Assembly: GCF_000212815.1 (NCBI RefSeq)
Contig: NZ_GL890985.1
Span: forward strand, 1,484,253 to 1,533,341
Reading direction: 5' to 3'
DNA length: 49,089 bases
Source: Streptococcus sanguinis SK49
GTDB lineage: Bacteria; Bacillota; Bacilli; Lactobacillales; Streptococcaceae
Below are positions 17,374 through 26,603 of the stretch, one piece after another. The notes beneath the pieces were generated by a model. It was not told the DNA's origin. It worked only from the letters and a program-made list of their open reading frames with translations, and searched no databases. Both the position numbers and the translations under genes were made by a program. Position 1 is the stretch's first letter. Every line of letters starts with the position of its first letter.

Positions 17374-18678
17374 TTATCTAAATCTCAGGCCTTTTGGGAA
17401 ATAATTTTTCAGGGTTTGTCCAGTGACTTTTGCAAAGCCCAAACCATTACCGCCAAGGACTAGTTGGTACCAGCCGTTTAGCCGCGGTTCTGCCAGTTCA
17501 ATCGTCTCTCCTGCCGCATATTTCTTGAAGTCCTGATTATTTATTTCAACTCTATTTAGAACTTCGCTGGGCTTTATAGCCAAGCCTAGGGCAAAGCTAG
17601 GCTCAAAGCGATTCTTCTTAAACGTTCCTAGATGCAAACCGTTACGGGCAATCTTTAGCTTGGAGAGGTCTGGCAATCCAGCTGGCAACAAATAAAGATT
17701 GTCCCCAAAGGTCTGCAAGTCTCCAGTCAAGACTGTTTTTAAATGCTTTGTCTCGAAATCCTGCCAGAGTTTTCTTTGCTCGCTCGTCAAGCGATGCTTA
17801 GCTGATTTAATCTTCTTGCAGCTATTCTCACCAGTAAAGCGAAAATGGGCTGCAAACTGACCTTCACCTTTGAAGCGATGCGGATACATCCGAGCTGTCT
17901 CAGGAAAGCCAATTCCTTCAGTCATCCCGTTTATCTTAGAAATATCAATCAGTTCAAGTGGAAATTCTTCCAGCAACCAAGCAACGATGTCTTCATTTTC
18001 CTCAGGAGCCCAAGTACAGGTCGAATAAACCAGACGACCATCCTTAGCAAGCATGCTCATAGCAGCTGTTAAAATCTCTCGCTGGAGCTGGGCGCATTGG
18101 GCTGGATAATCCGGAGTCCAATACTGGGTAGCATCCGGCTGCTTACGAAACATGCCCTCGCCCGAGCAAGGTGCATCTAAAACAATCAAGTCAAAATATC
18201 CGCTGAAAACCTGAGCCAGACGGTCAGCAGATTCATTGGTAACAAGCACATTTCTAGCACCAAAGCGCTCAATATTCTCCACTAAGATTTTAGAGCGTTT
18301 GCTGTTGATTTCATTGGAGACCAGTAGGCCTGTATTGTCCAAAAAAGATAAAAGATGAGTTGACTTGCCACCTGGTGCTGCCGCCAAATCTAAGACTTTC
18401 ATCCCCTTAGATGGTGCTGCTATCTGAGCCACCATCTGAGCTGCTGGCTCCTGCGAATAAACCAGACCAGTCACATGCTCAGCAGACTTGCCAGACACCT
18501 TGCCATAAAAGCCCCAGTCTGTCTGAGGAATGGCATCTGAGAAATTCTGCTGGCCTTCTTTCAGAGGATTGCTGCGAAAGGCCGAAATCGGCTCCTCGTC
18601 AAAGGTCGCAAAAAAGTCCGCCGCTTCCGCGCCTAAAATCTGCTCATATTTTTCTTTAAAACCTTTAGGAAAGTCCAT
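17374..18678 (-). CDS. rRNA (cytosine-C5) methyltransferase, RsmF/NOL1-NOP2-Sun family
   Basis: A 434-aa SAM-dependent RNA methyltransferase. The SAM loop LAAAPGGKST is at 98-107. The two cysteines of the m5C mechanism are Cys171 (DAPCSGEG) and Cys221 (STCTW). The C-terminal ~130 residues correspond to the RsmF-type extension ending in a PUA-like fold. The expected substrate is 16S rRNA, but the exact cytosine cannot be told from sequence. The ATG immediately follows the stop of the upstream gene, with GGGGAAG as ribosome-binding site, so translation is coupled. Confidence 0.85.
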   Translation of the reverse strand: MDFPKGFKEKYEQILGAEAADFFATFDEEPISAFRSNPLKEGQQNFSDAIPQTDWGFYGKVSGKSAEHVTGLVYSQEPAAQMVAQIAAPSKGMKVLDLAAAPGGKSTHLLSFLDNTGLLVSNEINSKRSKILVENIERFGARNVLVTNESADRLAQVFSGYFDLIVLDAPCSGEGMFRKQPDATQYWTPDYPAQCAQLQREILTAAMSMLAKDGRLVYSTCTWAPEENEDIVAWLLEEFPLELIDISKINGMTEGIGFPETARMYPHRFKGEGQFAAHFRFTGENSCKKIKSAKHRLTSEQRKLWQDFETKHLKTVLTGDLQTFGDNLYLLPAGLPDLSKLKIARNGLHLGTFKKNRFEPSFALGLAIKPSEVLNRVEINNQDFKKYAAGETIELAEPRLNGWYQLVLGGNGLGFAKVTGQTLKNYFPKGLRFR

Positions 18679-19449
18679 CTACTGCTTCCCCTTTTCTAAA
18701 TAAGGCTTCAGAGCCGATATTTTGCACTTAGGCGCCATCATGACAGGCTGCCGAGTCTGGAAATTTAGCTGACTGTCATCCAAGGTCTGGACGATAAAGC
18801 CTAGCTTCTCCGCCATAATCGAAGCCGCCGCATAATCCCAAGGCCAGTTGTAGGAAAAATAAGCCAAGAGGCCGCCAGACATCACCTTGCTAAAGCTAAT
18901 CCCAGCACTGCCATAAACCCGAACCCCTAAACATTCCCGGGCCAAGTCTGCCAAGCCCCAATCATTGGCTTGCAGAATACCGGCATTAGAAGCCATGAGA
19001 AAATCTTGAAAAGGCCGGTCCTCAAAAGCAGGAAGTTTCCGGTCATTACAATAGACGTCAAAGTCTCCGCCACCATGATAGAGCTGGTCTCTAGTCACAT
19101 CATAAATCAAGCCAAAACGACCAATGCCCTCTTCAAAATAGGCAATCATAACGGCAAAATCAGCCTTCTGAGTAATAAAGTTGGTGGTTCCGTCTATTGG
19201 ATCAATCACCCAGACATTACCATCAGTAATATCATGTCGGAGTCCATTTTCCTCCGCTAAAATAGCATCCTGCGGATAGCGGGCAAGAATCTTAGCCACC
19301 AAATCATCCTGAACCTTCCGGTCCATCTGGGTGACCAAGTCAGTGGCACTGGTCTTTTGACTCACATCCAAATCATCATAGAGATGTTCCCTCAAAAAAG
19401 CACCAGCTTGGTAGATGATTTCTTTAGCAAAATGAAATTTATTTTCCAA
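18679..19449 (-). CDS. Inositol monophosphatase family phosphatase
   Basis: A 256-aa Mg-dependent phosphatase of the SuhB/IMPase superfamily. It has the metal-binding AEENG, the signature [13 protein letters not shown] and the C-terminal [11 protein letters not shown] motif. The start is inferred as TTG 19449, giving [10 protein letters not shown], since AAAGGAAG lies 8 nt upstream and the alternative upstream starts run through the preceding gene in another frame. It overlaps that gene by 11 nt. Substrate candidates include inositol phosphate, NADP or FBP-type sugars. This remains open. Confidence 0.8.
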   Translation of the reverse strand: MENKFHFAKEIIYQAGAFLREHLYDDLDVSQKTSATDLVTQMDRKVQDDLVAKILARYPQDAILAEENGLRHDITDGNVWVIDPIDGTTNFITQKADFAVMIAYFEEGIGRFGLIYDVTRDQLYHGGGDFDVYCNDRKLPAFEDRPFQDFLMASNAGILQANDWGLADLARECLGVRVYGSAGISFSKVMSGGLLAYFSYNWPWDYAAASIMAEKLGFIVQTLDDSQLNFQTRQPVMMAPKCKISALKPYLEKGKQ

Positions 19450-19717
19450 GAGAAATGCTTCCTTTACCTTTACTTTTTGCCTCTTGAACAGCATGATAAA
19501 GCGAATAACCGCTGACGTTTTCAAACTCACGGCCGATTCGCTTCTCTTGGCCCTTGCTAGGAACAACTTGCTTGAAAGCCGCATAGGACTTCAAGAGCTT
19601 TTCCGCTTGGACTTTCTGCTCATAAGCTGCTTCTACATCATTAAAAAAAGAGAGCACCGAAGCAAGCTCTTCAGTGCTCCACGATAAATCTAGTGGGTAA
19701 CTATAATTTTTGTTCAT
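19439..19717 (-). CDS. UPF0223 family protein
   Basis: A 92-aa cytoplasmic protein of the UPF0223 (YktA-like) family, recognised from the N-terminal [12 protein letters not shown] and the C-terminal [17 protein letters not shown]. It is helical and has no known biochemical activity. It begins 2 nt after the spx stop and overlaps the downstream phosphatase gene, so the three form one transcript. This spx-UPF0223-IMPase order recurs in streptococci as I recall it. Confidence 0.85.
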   Translation of the reverse strand: MNKNYSYPLDLSWSTEELASVLSFFNDVEAAYEQKVQAEKLLKSYAAFKQVVPSKGQEKRIGREFENVSGYSLYHAVQEAKSKGKGSISLGK

Positions 19718-19719
19718 CT

Positions 19720-20121
19720 TTACTGAATATCTGCCCGCATGGTTGCGGATCTTAACTCTTCCTTACGATAACTACGAGGTAGGAAAGCACGAATTTCATC
19801 CTCGTTAAAGCCGATTTGCATCCGTTTGCCGTCTAAAATAATTGGGCGTCGCAAAAGACTGGGATTTTCCTCAATCAACTGAATCAAGGTTGAAATGGAC
19901 AAATCCTCCACATCCAAATCTAATTTCTGAAAAATTTTTGAGCGAGTTGAAATAATGTCGTCTGTACCGTTCTCTGTCAAAGAAAGAATGTGTTGCAATT
20001 CGGGAGCTGACAGAGGGCTCGTCATGATATTATGTTCCTGAAAGGGCACTTCATGATTTAGCAGCCAAGCACGCGCCTTACGGCAAGAAGTACAACTCGG
20101 CGATAAAAATAATGTAATCAT
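19720..20121 (-). CDS. spx: Spx-family RNA polymerase-binding regulator (probably SpxA1)
   Basis: A 133-aa ArsC-like regulator. It contacts the RNA polymerase alpha C-terminal domain and reprograms transcription in thiol and oxidative stress. The redox switch CTSC is at Cys10-Cys13. The [15 protein letters not shown] region (about 91-105) contains the conserved basic residues. The linkage to ribF and the downstream UPF0223/IMPase genes is what I recall for the spxA1 paralogue of streptococci. The A1 label is therefore by synteny. Confidence 0.88.
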   Translation of the reverse strand: MITLFLSPSCTSCRKARAWLLNHEVPFQEHNIMTSPLSAPELQHILSLTENGTDDIISTRSKIFQKLDLDVEDLSISTLIQLIEENPSLLRRPIILDGKRMQIGFNEDEIRAFLPRSYRKEELRSATMRADIQ

Positions 20122-20157
20122 GCGTTTCTCTTCTAATTCTGTATAATAACTACCTCT

Positions 20158-20163
20158 ATTATA
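20158..20163 (-). promoter_or_regulatory. Possible -10 box of spx
   Basis: TATAAT on the minus strand, 37 nt upstream of the spx ATG, fits a -10. A clear -35 is not seen. Confidence 0.4.
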
Positions 20164-20232
20164 CTAAATTTTATTTGGCTTGACTATATTTTTTTGAAAA
20201 TTACTGCCGAATGTCATGAAAATATAAATTTT

Positions 20233-21165
20233 TCAACTATTTCGATAACCAGTCCAACTTCTAGCGATCCGTTCATCACTCTGCAGCTGAGCAATCAAGC
20301 TGTCAATACCATCAAACTTAACCATCTCGCGAATCTTATCCAGCCAGAAAATCCGAATGGTATCGCCATAGATGTCCTGAGAAAAATCAAAGATATTGAC
20401 CTCAAAACGGAGTTCATCACCGTCAAAAGTTACATTTTTCCCAACACTAGCCATACCACGATAGCGCTGACCATTGTGCTCAACGTCTGCTACATAGACG
20501 CCATCTCCTGGAAGAAGGACTCGATCCAAGGGAGCTAGATTGGCTGTTGGATAGCCAATCGTCCGTCCTCTGGCATTGCCATGAACCACAATGCCACGAG
20601 TAGACAGAGGGTAGCCAAGCAGCTCATGTGTTTTCAGCATATCTCCGACAGCAATCGTCTCCCGAATCCGAGTGGAAGAAATCTTCCGATTATCCAGATT
20701 AACCGAGGGAACGATAACAATCTTGCCATTAAAATAATCTCTCAGCTCATGTGACTCTTTGCGGTCTGAGCCAAAATGATAGTCGAAGCCAGCTACCACG
20801 GCTTTGGCACGCAGACGAGACACGTACTTCTCAAAAAAGTCCCGAGCTGTATTCCCCGCAAAATGGCTAGTAAAATCAATCAGGTAAAGATAGTCAACAC
20901 CCAGACTTTCCAGCTGTGCCATTCGGTCTTCAGGACTAGCCAGATGCAGAATGAGCTCAGGCTGATAGCGGACAAAGGCCAGCTTAGGAGACTCTGGGAA
21001 AGTCATCACGGCAATCTTTAGACCTTGCTTATCGGCAATCTCTCTCGCTTTCTCAAAGAGTGCCTGATGGCCCTTATGCAGCCCATCGAAATAGCCTAGA
21101 ACAAGGACCGTATCTTCTGTCTGATCAATCCCTTTTTCATCTATAATTCTCTTGGTTATCATCAT
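20233..21165 (-). CDS. ribF: Bifunctional riboflavin kinase / FMN adenylyltransferase RibF
   Basis: A 310-aa enzyme that makes FMN and FAD from riboflavin. The adenylyltransferase motif GYFDGLHKGH is at 24-33, with ISSTRIRE as the second nucleotidyltransferase signature. The C-terminal flavokinase domain carries GRTIGYPTANL, the ATP and metal-binding PTAN motif. The ribosome-binding site before the paired ATGs is poor (TAGAG). It is upstream of spx on the same strand, 111 nt away. Confidence 0.95.
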   Translation of the reverse strand: MMITKRIIDEKGIDQTEDTVLVLGYFDGLHKGHQALFEKAREIADKQGLKIAVMTFPESPKLAFVRYQPELILHLASPEDRMAQLESLGVDYLYLIDFTSHFAGNTARDFFEKYVSRLRAKAVVAGFDYHFGSDRKESHELRDYFNGKIVIVPSVNLDNRKISSTRIRETIAVGDMLKTHELLGYPLSTRGIVVHGNARGRTIGYPTANLAPLDRVLLPGDGVYVADVEHNGQRYRGMASVGKNVTFDGDELRFEVNIFDFSQDIYGDTIRIFWLDKIREMVKFDGIDSLIAQLQSDERIARSWTGYRNS

Positions 21166-21287
21166 TTCTCTATTTTACTACGCATTTGCTATTTTTACAA
21201 TATCCGTTCCGCTCGAAACCGCAAAATATTCAAAAAGATTTTTACCGTTCTAATGCAGGACGTTTGTCAAAAGCTGAAAAATGTAAA

Positions 21288-21325
21288 ACAAAAGGACAGC
21301 AGTTGTGCAGTTGCTGTCCTTTTGT
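21288..21325 (-). terminator. Terminator after truB (bidirectional stem)
   Basis: A 14-bp perfect stem ACAAAAGGACAGCA / TGCTGTCCTTTTGT has a 10-nt loop and continues into T-rich sequence on the minus strand (CCTTTTGTTTT). It lies about 85 nt past the truB stop and before ribF. Confidence 0.85.
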
Positions 21326-21411
21326 GAGGTTTAATGAAATTATTATAACATGCAAGCGCACATTTCATATTACAAAAGAATAACAATCTTTTGACAATTC
21401 TACTGTTAATA

Positions 21412-22290
21412 TTAAAGGAAGACTTTGCGGGGCTTGTAGGCTGCTTCCCGCTTTTCCAAAACGACTACTAACTTCTCCTTATAAAAGCCAGCTAGCTCAG
21501 CTTCATCTGACATCAAGCTGATAAAACGACCGTTTCTCACATCCTCGACCTGCTCGTCTGAGAGCTCAACTCTCACTAAATCTCCGATTCCTAATTCGAG
21601 TGGTTGGAGGAAGGAGAAATCATCTACTGCTACTCGCTCTGCTATTTCATCCAAGGTCAAGGCATCATCTAAGCTCATACCTGCTGAGGAAGTCCGTGTC
21701 AGCTGGGACATATGACTGGCAAAGCCAAATTTGGCTCCCAAGTCAACAGACAGGGTTCGGACATAGGTCCCCTTGCTACATTTGACTCGAAAACAAAAGC
21801 GGGCTTGTTCATCTTCGTAGGAAATCGGACTGGTGCGCTCGAAACTATAGATGGTCACCTGTCGCTCTGGCCGCTCCACTTCTTGACCCGCTCTTGCATA
21901 CTCATAAAGCTTGCGGCCATTGACCTTGACTGCAGAGTACATGGGCGGAATCTGGCGAATCTCACCAGTCATAGACTCCATCACTTCATCGATAAGGGCT
22001 TCTTCTAAAAGCTCTGTCACCGGCGTCCGCTCTAGGATGTCTCCACTGGCATCCTCTGTGGTTGTTGAGCAGCCCAGGGTAATCTCCCCCTCGTAGACCT
22101 TGCCTTCCTCCTGCATAAACTCGACCAAGCGTGTCGCCTTGCCGACTGCAATCGGAAGCACCCCTACTACATCTGGATCCAAGGTTCCCCCATGACCGAT
22201 TTTCTTGATTTTTAAAATCTTGCGCAGCTTAAATACCGCATCATGCGAGGTCATGCCCGCTTCTTTTCTTAAGTTGATAATTCCGTTCAT
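21412..22290 (-). CDS. truB: tRNA pseudouridine-55 synthase TruB
   Basis: A 292-aa enzyme forming pseudouridine at position 55 in the T-loop of tRNAs. The catalytic Asp is D38 in the GHGGTLDPD motif. [14 protein letters not shown] and [15 protein letters not shown] are the other family motifs. The C-terminal ~60 residues are a PUA-like domain. The ribosome-binding site is weak (AGAAAG). It is conserved next to ribF, but here they are separated by a terminator. The 22291-22467 stretch upstream holds no gene I can recognise. Confidence 0.95.
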   Translation of the reverse strand: MNGIINLRKEAGMTSHDAVFKLRKILKIKKIGHGGTLDPDVVGVLPIAVGKATRLVEFMQEEGKVYEGEITLGCSTTTEDASGDILERTPVTELLEEALIDEVMESMTGEIRQIPPMYSAVKVNGRKLYEYARAGQEVERPERQVTIYSFERTSPISYEDEQARFCFRVKCSKGTYVRTLSVDLGAKFGFASHMSQLTRTSSAGMSLDDALTLDEIAERVAVDDFSFLQPLELGIGDLVRVELSDEQVEDVRNGRFISLMSDEAELAGFYKEKLVVVLEKREAAYKPRKVFL

Positions 22291-22467
22291 TGATTAACTT
22301 TCTAAAAATACTAAAACTCTCTTTTGGAAATCCTTGTCTGCTCTTGCATCATATTCTTGACAGGTCTGAGCCTTAATCAGCAGTCACTTTCTGTTCTTGA
22401 TTTTCTCCAAAAATTCCATCAGTTTATATGAATGCTAATGATTGACTAGAAAGACATAACGAAACAG

Positions 22468-23271
22468 TCACACTTCTATCCGACTTTCAAAAATCTGATA
22501 AAGCTGTTCAAGGCGGTAGTCCTCAGTAGTCACCATTTCTTCCTCCGATAGGAGAACATTTTCCAATATCGGAAAAAAACCTTGAGCCAGTTCCCGACTG
22601 TTCAGCCAATCTGTCATCTGATGGTTAAAGGCAGGATTGTCCGAAAAAATATAGTTAAAGCGGGCATAATCCTTGGTGTAATAGTAGTAAATCTCGTCCA
22701 GAGCAAGTAGTGCCTTGATGGGATCAGCTTCCTCCAGCCAAAGACTCTTATCTAGCAAATGGCTGGTTTCAAGGCCAGCCAGATCAAACATAACCAAATA
22801 AACCGCTACACCATCAGCTTGACTGGGTCTAAAATTAATCGTATCAAGGATAAACTGACGTGAGAAGCGCCGCATAAAATCTAACTCCTGTGGCTTCCAA
22901 CTGTCACTTTCAAAGTGACACCGATCCAGATTAAGAGAGTCATCGACTCTGATTTCAATGTAGTGAGCAATCATCTCTAAAATCCGAGGCAGAAAATGCC
23001 TGATTTGGTAGTCGTCATCACTCTTATTAACCACCGCATTGAGGTATTCATAGATTAACGCCTCACTCAGTTCCCTGACAGGTGTGGTTTGCAAAGCTCT
23101 GAGATTCTCCTCGGAGAGGCAGACAGGGCAGGTACAAAGGGTCAGAGGAAAGTGCAATTCGCACTTAAACAGGGTATAAGCCTCTTCTAAAAGGGCCTGC
23201 ATAGCAGGGCTGAGGTCGGGCTTCTTCGGTATTTCCGGTCTAGTCTTAGCTTTTTTCTTTCCCATGCTCAT
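22468..23271 (-). CDS. Conserved hypothetical protein with CxCPxC motif
   Basis: A 267-aa soluble protein of unknown function. The visible marks are CTCPVC near residue 46-51 (possible metal site), then a RELSEALIYEYLNAV segment, and RHFLPRILEMIAHY at about 90-103. I recall a widespread family sharing the CPxC, RELT and RHFLPR blocks with no assigned activity. The C-terminal half is acidic and helical. It overlaps nothing upstream of note and lies 4 nt from the GNAT gene, so these two are coupled. The first residues MSMGKKKAK are basic. Confidence 0.6.
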   Translation of the reverse strand: MSMGKKKAKTRPEIPKKPDLSPAMQALLEEAYTLFKCELHFPLTLCTCPVCLSEENLRALQTTPVRELSEALIYEYLNAVVNKSDDDYQIRHFLPRILEMIAHYIEIRVDDSLNLDRCHFESDSWKPQELDFMRRFSRQFILDTINFRPSQADGVAVYLVMFDLAGLETSHLLDKSLWLEEADPIKALLALDEIYYYYTKDYARFNYIFSDNPAFNHQMTDWLNSRELAQGFFPILENVLLSEEEMVTTEDYRLEQLYQIFESRIEV

Positions 23272-23690
23272 CCTCCTCTACGTTCCTCGCAAAAAGCTAG
23301 GCTAGTCTGACGAAAGACATAATTTTGGTAAAAAGCATACGCAGCTAACCGTTCATCATTGGCACCATCTTGACTAGCTATCTTCTTGACCTTGTCCATC
23401 AGAGATGTCGCAATTCCTTGCCGCCTGGGATTTCGACTGACCGCCAGAGCTAAGATCTGATAGTAGAAAGCTGTGGACACGAAAAAGTAAAGCTTGGCAT
23501 AGCCAATAAAGCCAAGAATCTGAGATTCTTTCTCAGCAACTAAACAACCGTAAGCTGGATTAACAAGAATATCCCTGAGTCTGCTTTGCAATTCATCTTT
23601 TTCTGCTGAATAGCCCAATACTTTATACAGGGGCGGCAGAACTTTTGTGTCTTCTTTCTGATATTCTTGAACAGTCAATTGATCTATCAT
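23268..23690 (-). CDS. GNAT-family N-acetyltransferase, possibly internally shortened
   Basis: A 140-aa GNAT protein. The acetyl-CoA loop RRQGIATSLMDK is intact at about 91-102. Beyond it the sequence goes from KKIASQDGAN straight to DERLAAYAFYQNYVF. The strand that usually lies between these elements is missing about eight residues. The frame stays open, so this could be an in-frame deletion that impairs the fold. The substrate is unknown. It overlaps both neighbours by a few nucleotides, inside a four-gene operon with the DUF2130 gene. Confidence 0.7.
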   Translation of the reverse strand: MIDQLTVQEYQKEDTKVLPPLYKVLGYSAEKDELQSRLRDILVNPAYGCLVAEKESQILGFIGYAKLYFFVSTAFYYQILALAVSRNPRRQGIATSLMDKVKKIASQDGANDERLAAYAFYQNYVFRQTSLAFCEERRGG

Positions 23691-24082
23691 TTTTCTATTT
23701 TTCTTTCAAAATACTGCTTATAAATAGTTACCGCTATCTGACGTTTTTTCTTAATAACCAAGTCAGTCGGCTCTTCATCGTCCATAAATCCAATCCCTGA
23801 AAAAACTAACAAACCCAGTCCAAGATAAGGTAAATCCTTAACAGATAAGGACATCCCTTGAAAAAAGACTAAATAGCAAAGTACTAAAAAATAAACTACA
23901 TTAGCTAACAGTACTTGTTTGCCTCGTTCAATCCAAATTTCTTTACGTAATTCTGAAGAAGCAGCCTGCCATTGCTGATAAAAAATTTCCTTCCCTTCTT
24001 GTGGCAGTCTTTCTATAATTCGATCAATCTCAGCAAATTTGGTTGATTGTATCCAACGGGTTGTTAAGTCCATTTTTCTCAC
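23687..24082 (-). CDS. Small membrane protein of unknown function
   Basis: A 131-aa protein with an amphipathic N-terminal half and two hydrophobic segments (LLANVVYFLVLCYLVFF and LPYLGLGLLVFSGIGF). A short basic C-terminal tail follows. The GTG at 24082 overlaps the DUF2130 stop (GTGA). An in-frame ATG at 24073 is an equally good start and would give 128 aa. No family was recognised. Its tight overlap with the genes on both sides indicates co-translation with them. Confidence 0.6.
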   Translation of the reverse strand: MRKMDLTTRWIQSTKFAEIDRIIERLPQEGKEIFYQQWQAASSELRKEIWIERGKQVLLANVVYFLVLCYLVFFQGMSLSVKDLPYLGLGLLVFSGIGFMDDEEPTDLVIKKKRQIAVTIYKQYFERKIEK

Positions 24083-25347
24083 TCTTTCAAAGCTTCAAAC
24101 TTAGCTTTCATGGTAGGGTTTTTACGTGTCAATTTTTTGACAGAGACATCGTCCAGTTTGTTGTTTGCCAATCGTAGCTGGTTTTCAGAGGTCGTCAGGA
24201 ATTTCTTGATTTCTTCCATCCGGCGGATGGCCTTATCAATCTCCTCGATAGCCTTGCCAAAGTTGGTCGAAGCGGACTGATAGTTCTTGGCGAAAGCTAC
24301 TTTAAAGGCATCCAAATCTTCCTCAAAATGTGTAATATCAATATTCTGCTCCCGCACCAAGGCCAGTTCCTGCTTATACTGGAGCGAGTTGAGCGCAGCA
24401 TTACGCAGGAGGGTAATCATGGGCAGAAAGAACTGAGGCCGGATAACATACATCTTCTCATAGGCATAGGATACATCGACAATACCCGAATTGTAGAGCT
24501 CGCTGTCAGTCTCAAGAAGTGTCACCAAAATGGCATACTCACAGCCTTTCTCCCGCCGATCCTTATCCAACTCTTTGAAGAAATGCTCGTTTTTCTTCTT
24601 GGTCGCTGTCTCATCGCCTTCATTTTTCATCTCAAACATGATGGAGAGGATTTCTACACCATTTTCATCCACCTCACGGTAAATGTAGTCACCCTTGCTA
24701 CCGGTTCTGGCATCATTGTCCTTGCCAAACTCAGCTCGTGGGAACATAGCCATGCGGTTCTTGTTAAACTCGTACTCGCAGTGCTGTTCCAAACTCTCGC
24801 CAATCATCTTAGTAGATTGCTTGGCTTTGAAATCCTTGTAAAACTCTATGGTCTCATCTTTCTGCCGTAGCTCTACCTCATAGCGCTCTTTGAGGGAGGT
24901 CTGAGCCAGCGCTGCTTCCTTTTCTTGTAAGACTAGCTGATTCTTAACCTCGTCTCGCTCTTTTTCCAGCGCAGATAAGGTCTTTTGCAGTTGATTTTCA
25001 TGCTCCAAGCGCAGAGTAGTCAACTGACTTTCCAATTGCTGAACTTCCTTTTCCTTCTCCTGCAATTGAAGACTAGCTGCCTGCTCCGCCTCTTTCTTTG
25101 CCAATTCCTGCTGGGTCTCAAACTGAGCAATTTGACTTTGAAGGTTGCTAATTTCCTGCTCTTTCTGCGATAGCAGAGCTTGTTGGGCATTCTGGGATTT
25201 TTGCTCTGCTAAAGCCAGTTCCTGCTCAATCCGAGCATGAATCTCCTTGTCAAACTCTGCAGTCCGAACCTGCGACAAAAGCTCACTGTACTGGCTATCA
25301 TTAACAGTAAAAACCTCCCCGCAGTTGGGGCATTTGATTTCATTCAT
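24079..25347 (-). CDS. DUF2130 protein: coiled coil plus restriction-endonuclease-like domain
   Basis: A 422-aa protein starting at ATG 25347 (AAGAGG 6 nt upstream, preferred to 25362). An N-terminal zinc-ribbon half (IKCPNCGEVF) is followed by a long Gln/Glu-rich coiled coil to about residue 190. A DUF2130 domain follows, with EFGKDNDARTGSKGDYIYRE and IMFEMKNEGD, an E...D...ExK arrangement of the PD-(D/E)xK nuclease type. A helical C-terminus closes the protein. Its activity has not been defined in the literature I know. Nucleic-acid cleavage or processing is inferred. It heads a small operon with the two genes downstream. Confidence 0.8.
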   Translation of the reverse strand: MNEIKCPNCGEVFTVNDSQYSELLSQVRTAEFDKEIHARIEQELALAEQKSQNAQQALLSQKEQEISNLQSQIAQFETQQELAKKEAEQAASLQLQEKEKEVQQLESQLTTLRLEHENQLQKTLSALEKERDEVKNQLVLQEKEAALAQTSLKERYEVELRQKDETIEFYKDFKAKQSTKMIGESLEQHCEYEFNKNRMAMFPRAEFGKDNDARTGSKGDYIYREVDENGVEILSIMFEMKNEGDETATKKKNEHFFKELDKDRREKGCEYAILVTLLETDSELYNSGIVDVSYAYEKMYVIRPQFFLPMITLLRNAALNSLQYKQELALVREQNIDITHFEEDLDAFKVAFAKNYQSASTNFGKAIEEIDKAIRRMEEIKKFLTTSENQLRLANNKLDDVSVKKLTRKNPTMKAKFEALKE

Positions 25348-25488
25348 GGGGTACCTCTTCATTTAAAATTAAAAATTTTATTCCTTTTCTTTTCCAAGTT
25401 GATAGATTATATCGCTATCATTTATTCTTTGTTATTCTTTTTTCAATATTCTCCCAAATACACTAATCTACTTCTCACAACTATCAAC

Positions 25489-25535
25489 TATTATACCATT
25501 CCTGCCAATAAATGAAAAACAGCAAGCCAAACGGC
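25489..25535 (-). repeat. Duplicated terminator-promoter segment, left copy
   Basis: A 47-bp segment containing TATTATACCATTC, 10 variable nt and ATGAAAAACAGCAAGCC plus AAACGGC. It recurs at 26558-26603 with the same order. Read on the minus strand it is a terminator stem followed by an extended -10 (TGGTATAAT, 25490-25498) facing the DUF2130 gene. Confidence 0.75.
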
Positions 25536-25540
25536 TTGCT
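25515..25540 (-). terminator. Terminator of the 25547 gene
   Basis: AGCAAGCC/GGCTTGCT forms an 8-bp perfect stem with a GTTT loop, followed by GTTTTT on the minus strand, 7 nt past the stop of the upstream gene. Confidence 0.85.
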
Positions 25541-25546
25541 CGATTT

Positions 25547-26521
25547 TCACGGAATTAAAATGCTATGTCCATGATCCTCTGGGAGGTAATAAGATATGTT
25601 CCCTGCACTGCTTCCTAGTCTACTCTTACTAAAAATGGAATATAGCTTTGAATCATTCTCAGAATCAATGACAAAACGTCCATTGTCAAAACTTATAGAT
25701 GCAGACGCTGAAGAATCTTGAAAGATAGATTGTTCACTCTGAGAACGAACCACTCCTTTTATGGTTGCAACTTCTTCAGGGTATTTTTCAAAGGATATAT
25801 CAAAACTAAGTTCTCTAGAAGAAGATGGAAAATAGGCTTGATATTCACTCAGACGAATACTTTGAATCTCTCCCAATGATTGTTCGAGTTCTGGAAGTTC
25901 CCTATACAGTTCTGATTGAATCGCTGATTTGAAATTTTCCTGATGTACTTGCAGCCATTCATTAAAGAAACGAGTCGCCCTTTCTTTTTGAACTCGATAC
26001 ACGATATTCTCTCCTGAGTCAGCAAGAGCATTCGAAAAATTATACACGGCTTCCTTTGCCTCATCCTGCTCTCGCTTCCAATCCCAAGAAGAGTCTTCCG
26101 ATATTTCAATTTCGCCCATATACCAGGTACTCATATCCTGACTTTTGTCTTTATAAGGGTTAGGATGGATAAAAGTAAAGGGTGCAATGCCAGCATCTGG
26201 AAAAGACAATTCAGTTCTTAATGATTGTTCTTTATTATCATTGACATAGGCTGAAAAATAGATATGATAATTCCCACTCACGTCACCGCCATTGTCATAC
26301 TCTCCGCTAGCAGAACCTGGCAAAAGTGTCACAGATTTTATGCGTTTCTTTTCGAAATCCAAGTTTTCGATAATTTCTTTTTTGATAGAATCTTGATGTT
26401 CAAGAATAAACTTACCATCGTTACTATATTGAGGCTTAGTCAAAAATGGTAGATTTATAATAAGAATCGGAAGGGCAATAACAATGAAAAGAATAAAAAT
26501 CCACTTTTTCGATTTAAACAT
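25547..26521 (-). CDS. Membrane-anchored hypothetical protein
   Basis: A 324-aa protein with one N-terminal hydrophobic segment (WIFILFIVIALPILIINLPF, about residues 7-26) and a large outside domain rich in Ser, Asp and Glu. ATG 26521 was chosen (AGAGGGGG just upstream) over an upstream TTG. The segment after the anchor, LTKPQ...GKFILEHQDSIKKEI, loosely recalls TKPNLG...GFRLLEEQLGTYIKE in the immunity-like proteins at 10758 and 11508. That similarity is weak and unproven. The gene is bracketed by the duplicated terminator-promoter segments, so it looks like an inserted or duplicated cassette. Function unknown. Confidence 0.65.
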   Translation of the reverse strand: MFKSKKWIFILFIVIALPILIINLPFLTKPQYSNDGKFILEHQDSIKKEIIENLDFEKKRIKSVTLLPGSASGEYDNGGDVSGNYHIYFSAYVNDNKEQSLRTELSFPDAGIAPFTFIHPNPYKDKSQDMSTWYMGEIEISEDSSWDWKREQDEAKEAVYNFSNALADSGENIVYRVQKERATRFFNEWLQVHQENFKSAIQSELYRELPELEQSLGEIQSIRLSEYQAYFPSSSRELSFDISFEKYPEEVATIKGVVRSQSEQSIFQDSSASASISFDNGRFVIDSENDSKLYSIFSKSRLGSSAGNISYYLPEDHGHSILIP

Positions 26522-26557
26522 GGGTCCCCCTCTTATTTTGATTAGCAAAGATAGTTT

Positions 26558-26603
26558 TATTATACCATTCTTTTCTCAGATGAAAAACAGCAAGCCAAAC
26601 GGC
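26558..26603 (-). repeat. Duplicated terminator-promoter segment, right copy
   Basis: The partner of 25489-25535. It holds TTATTATACCATTC, 9 variable nt and the same ATGAAAAACAGCAAGCC core. The extended -10 (TGGTATAAT, minus strand, 26559-26567) drives the 25547 gene. Confidence 0.75.

Noticed and set aside
19450..19584. N-terminal extension of the inositol monophosphatase
   Set aside because: It runs through the UPF0223 gene in another frame. A TTG with a good ribosome-binding site at 19449 fits the family length.
24328..24870. 180-aa plus-strand open frame inside the DUF2130 gene
   Set aside because: It is antisense to a well-supported gene and has no start signals. It looks like an antisense shadow of the coding strand.
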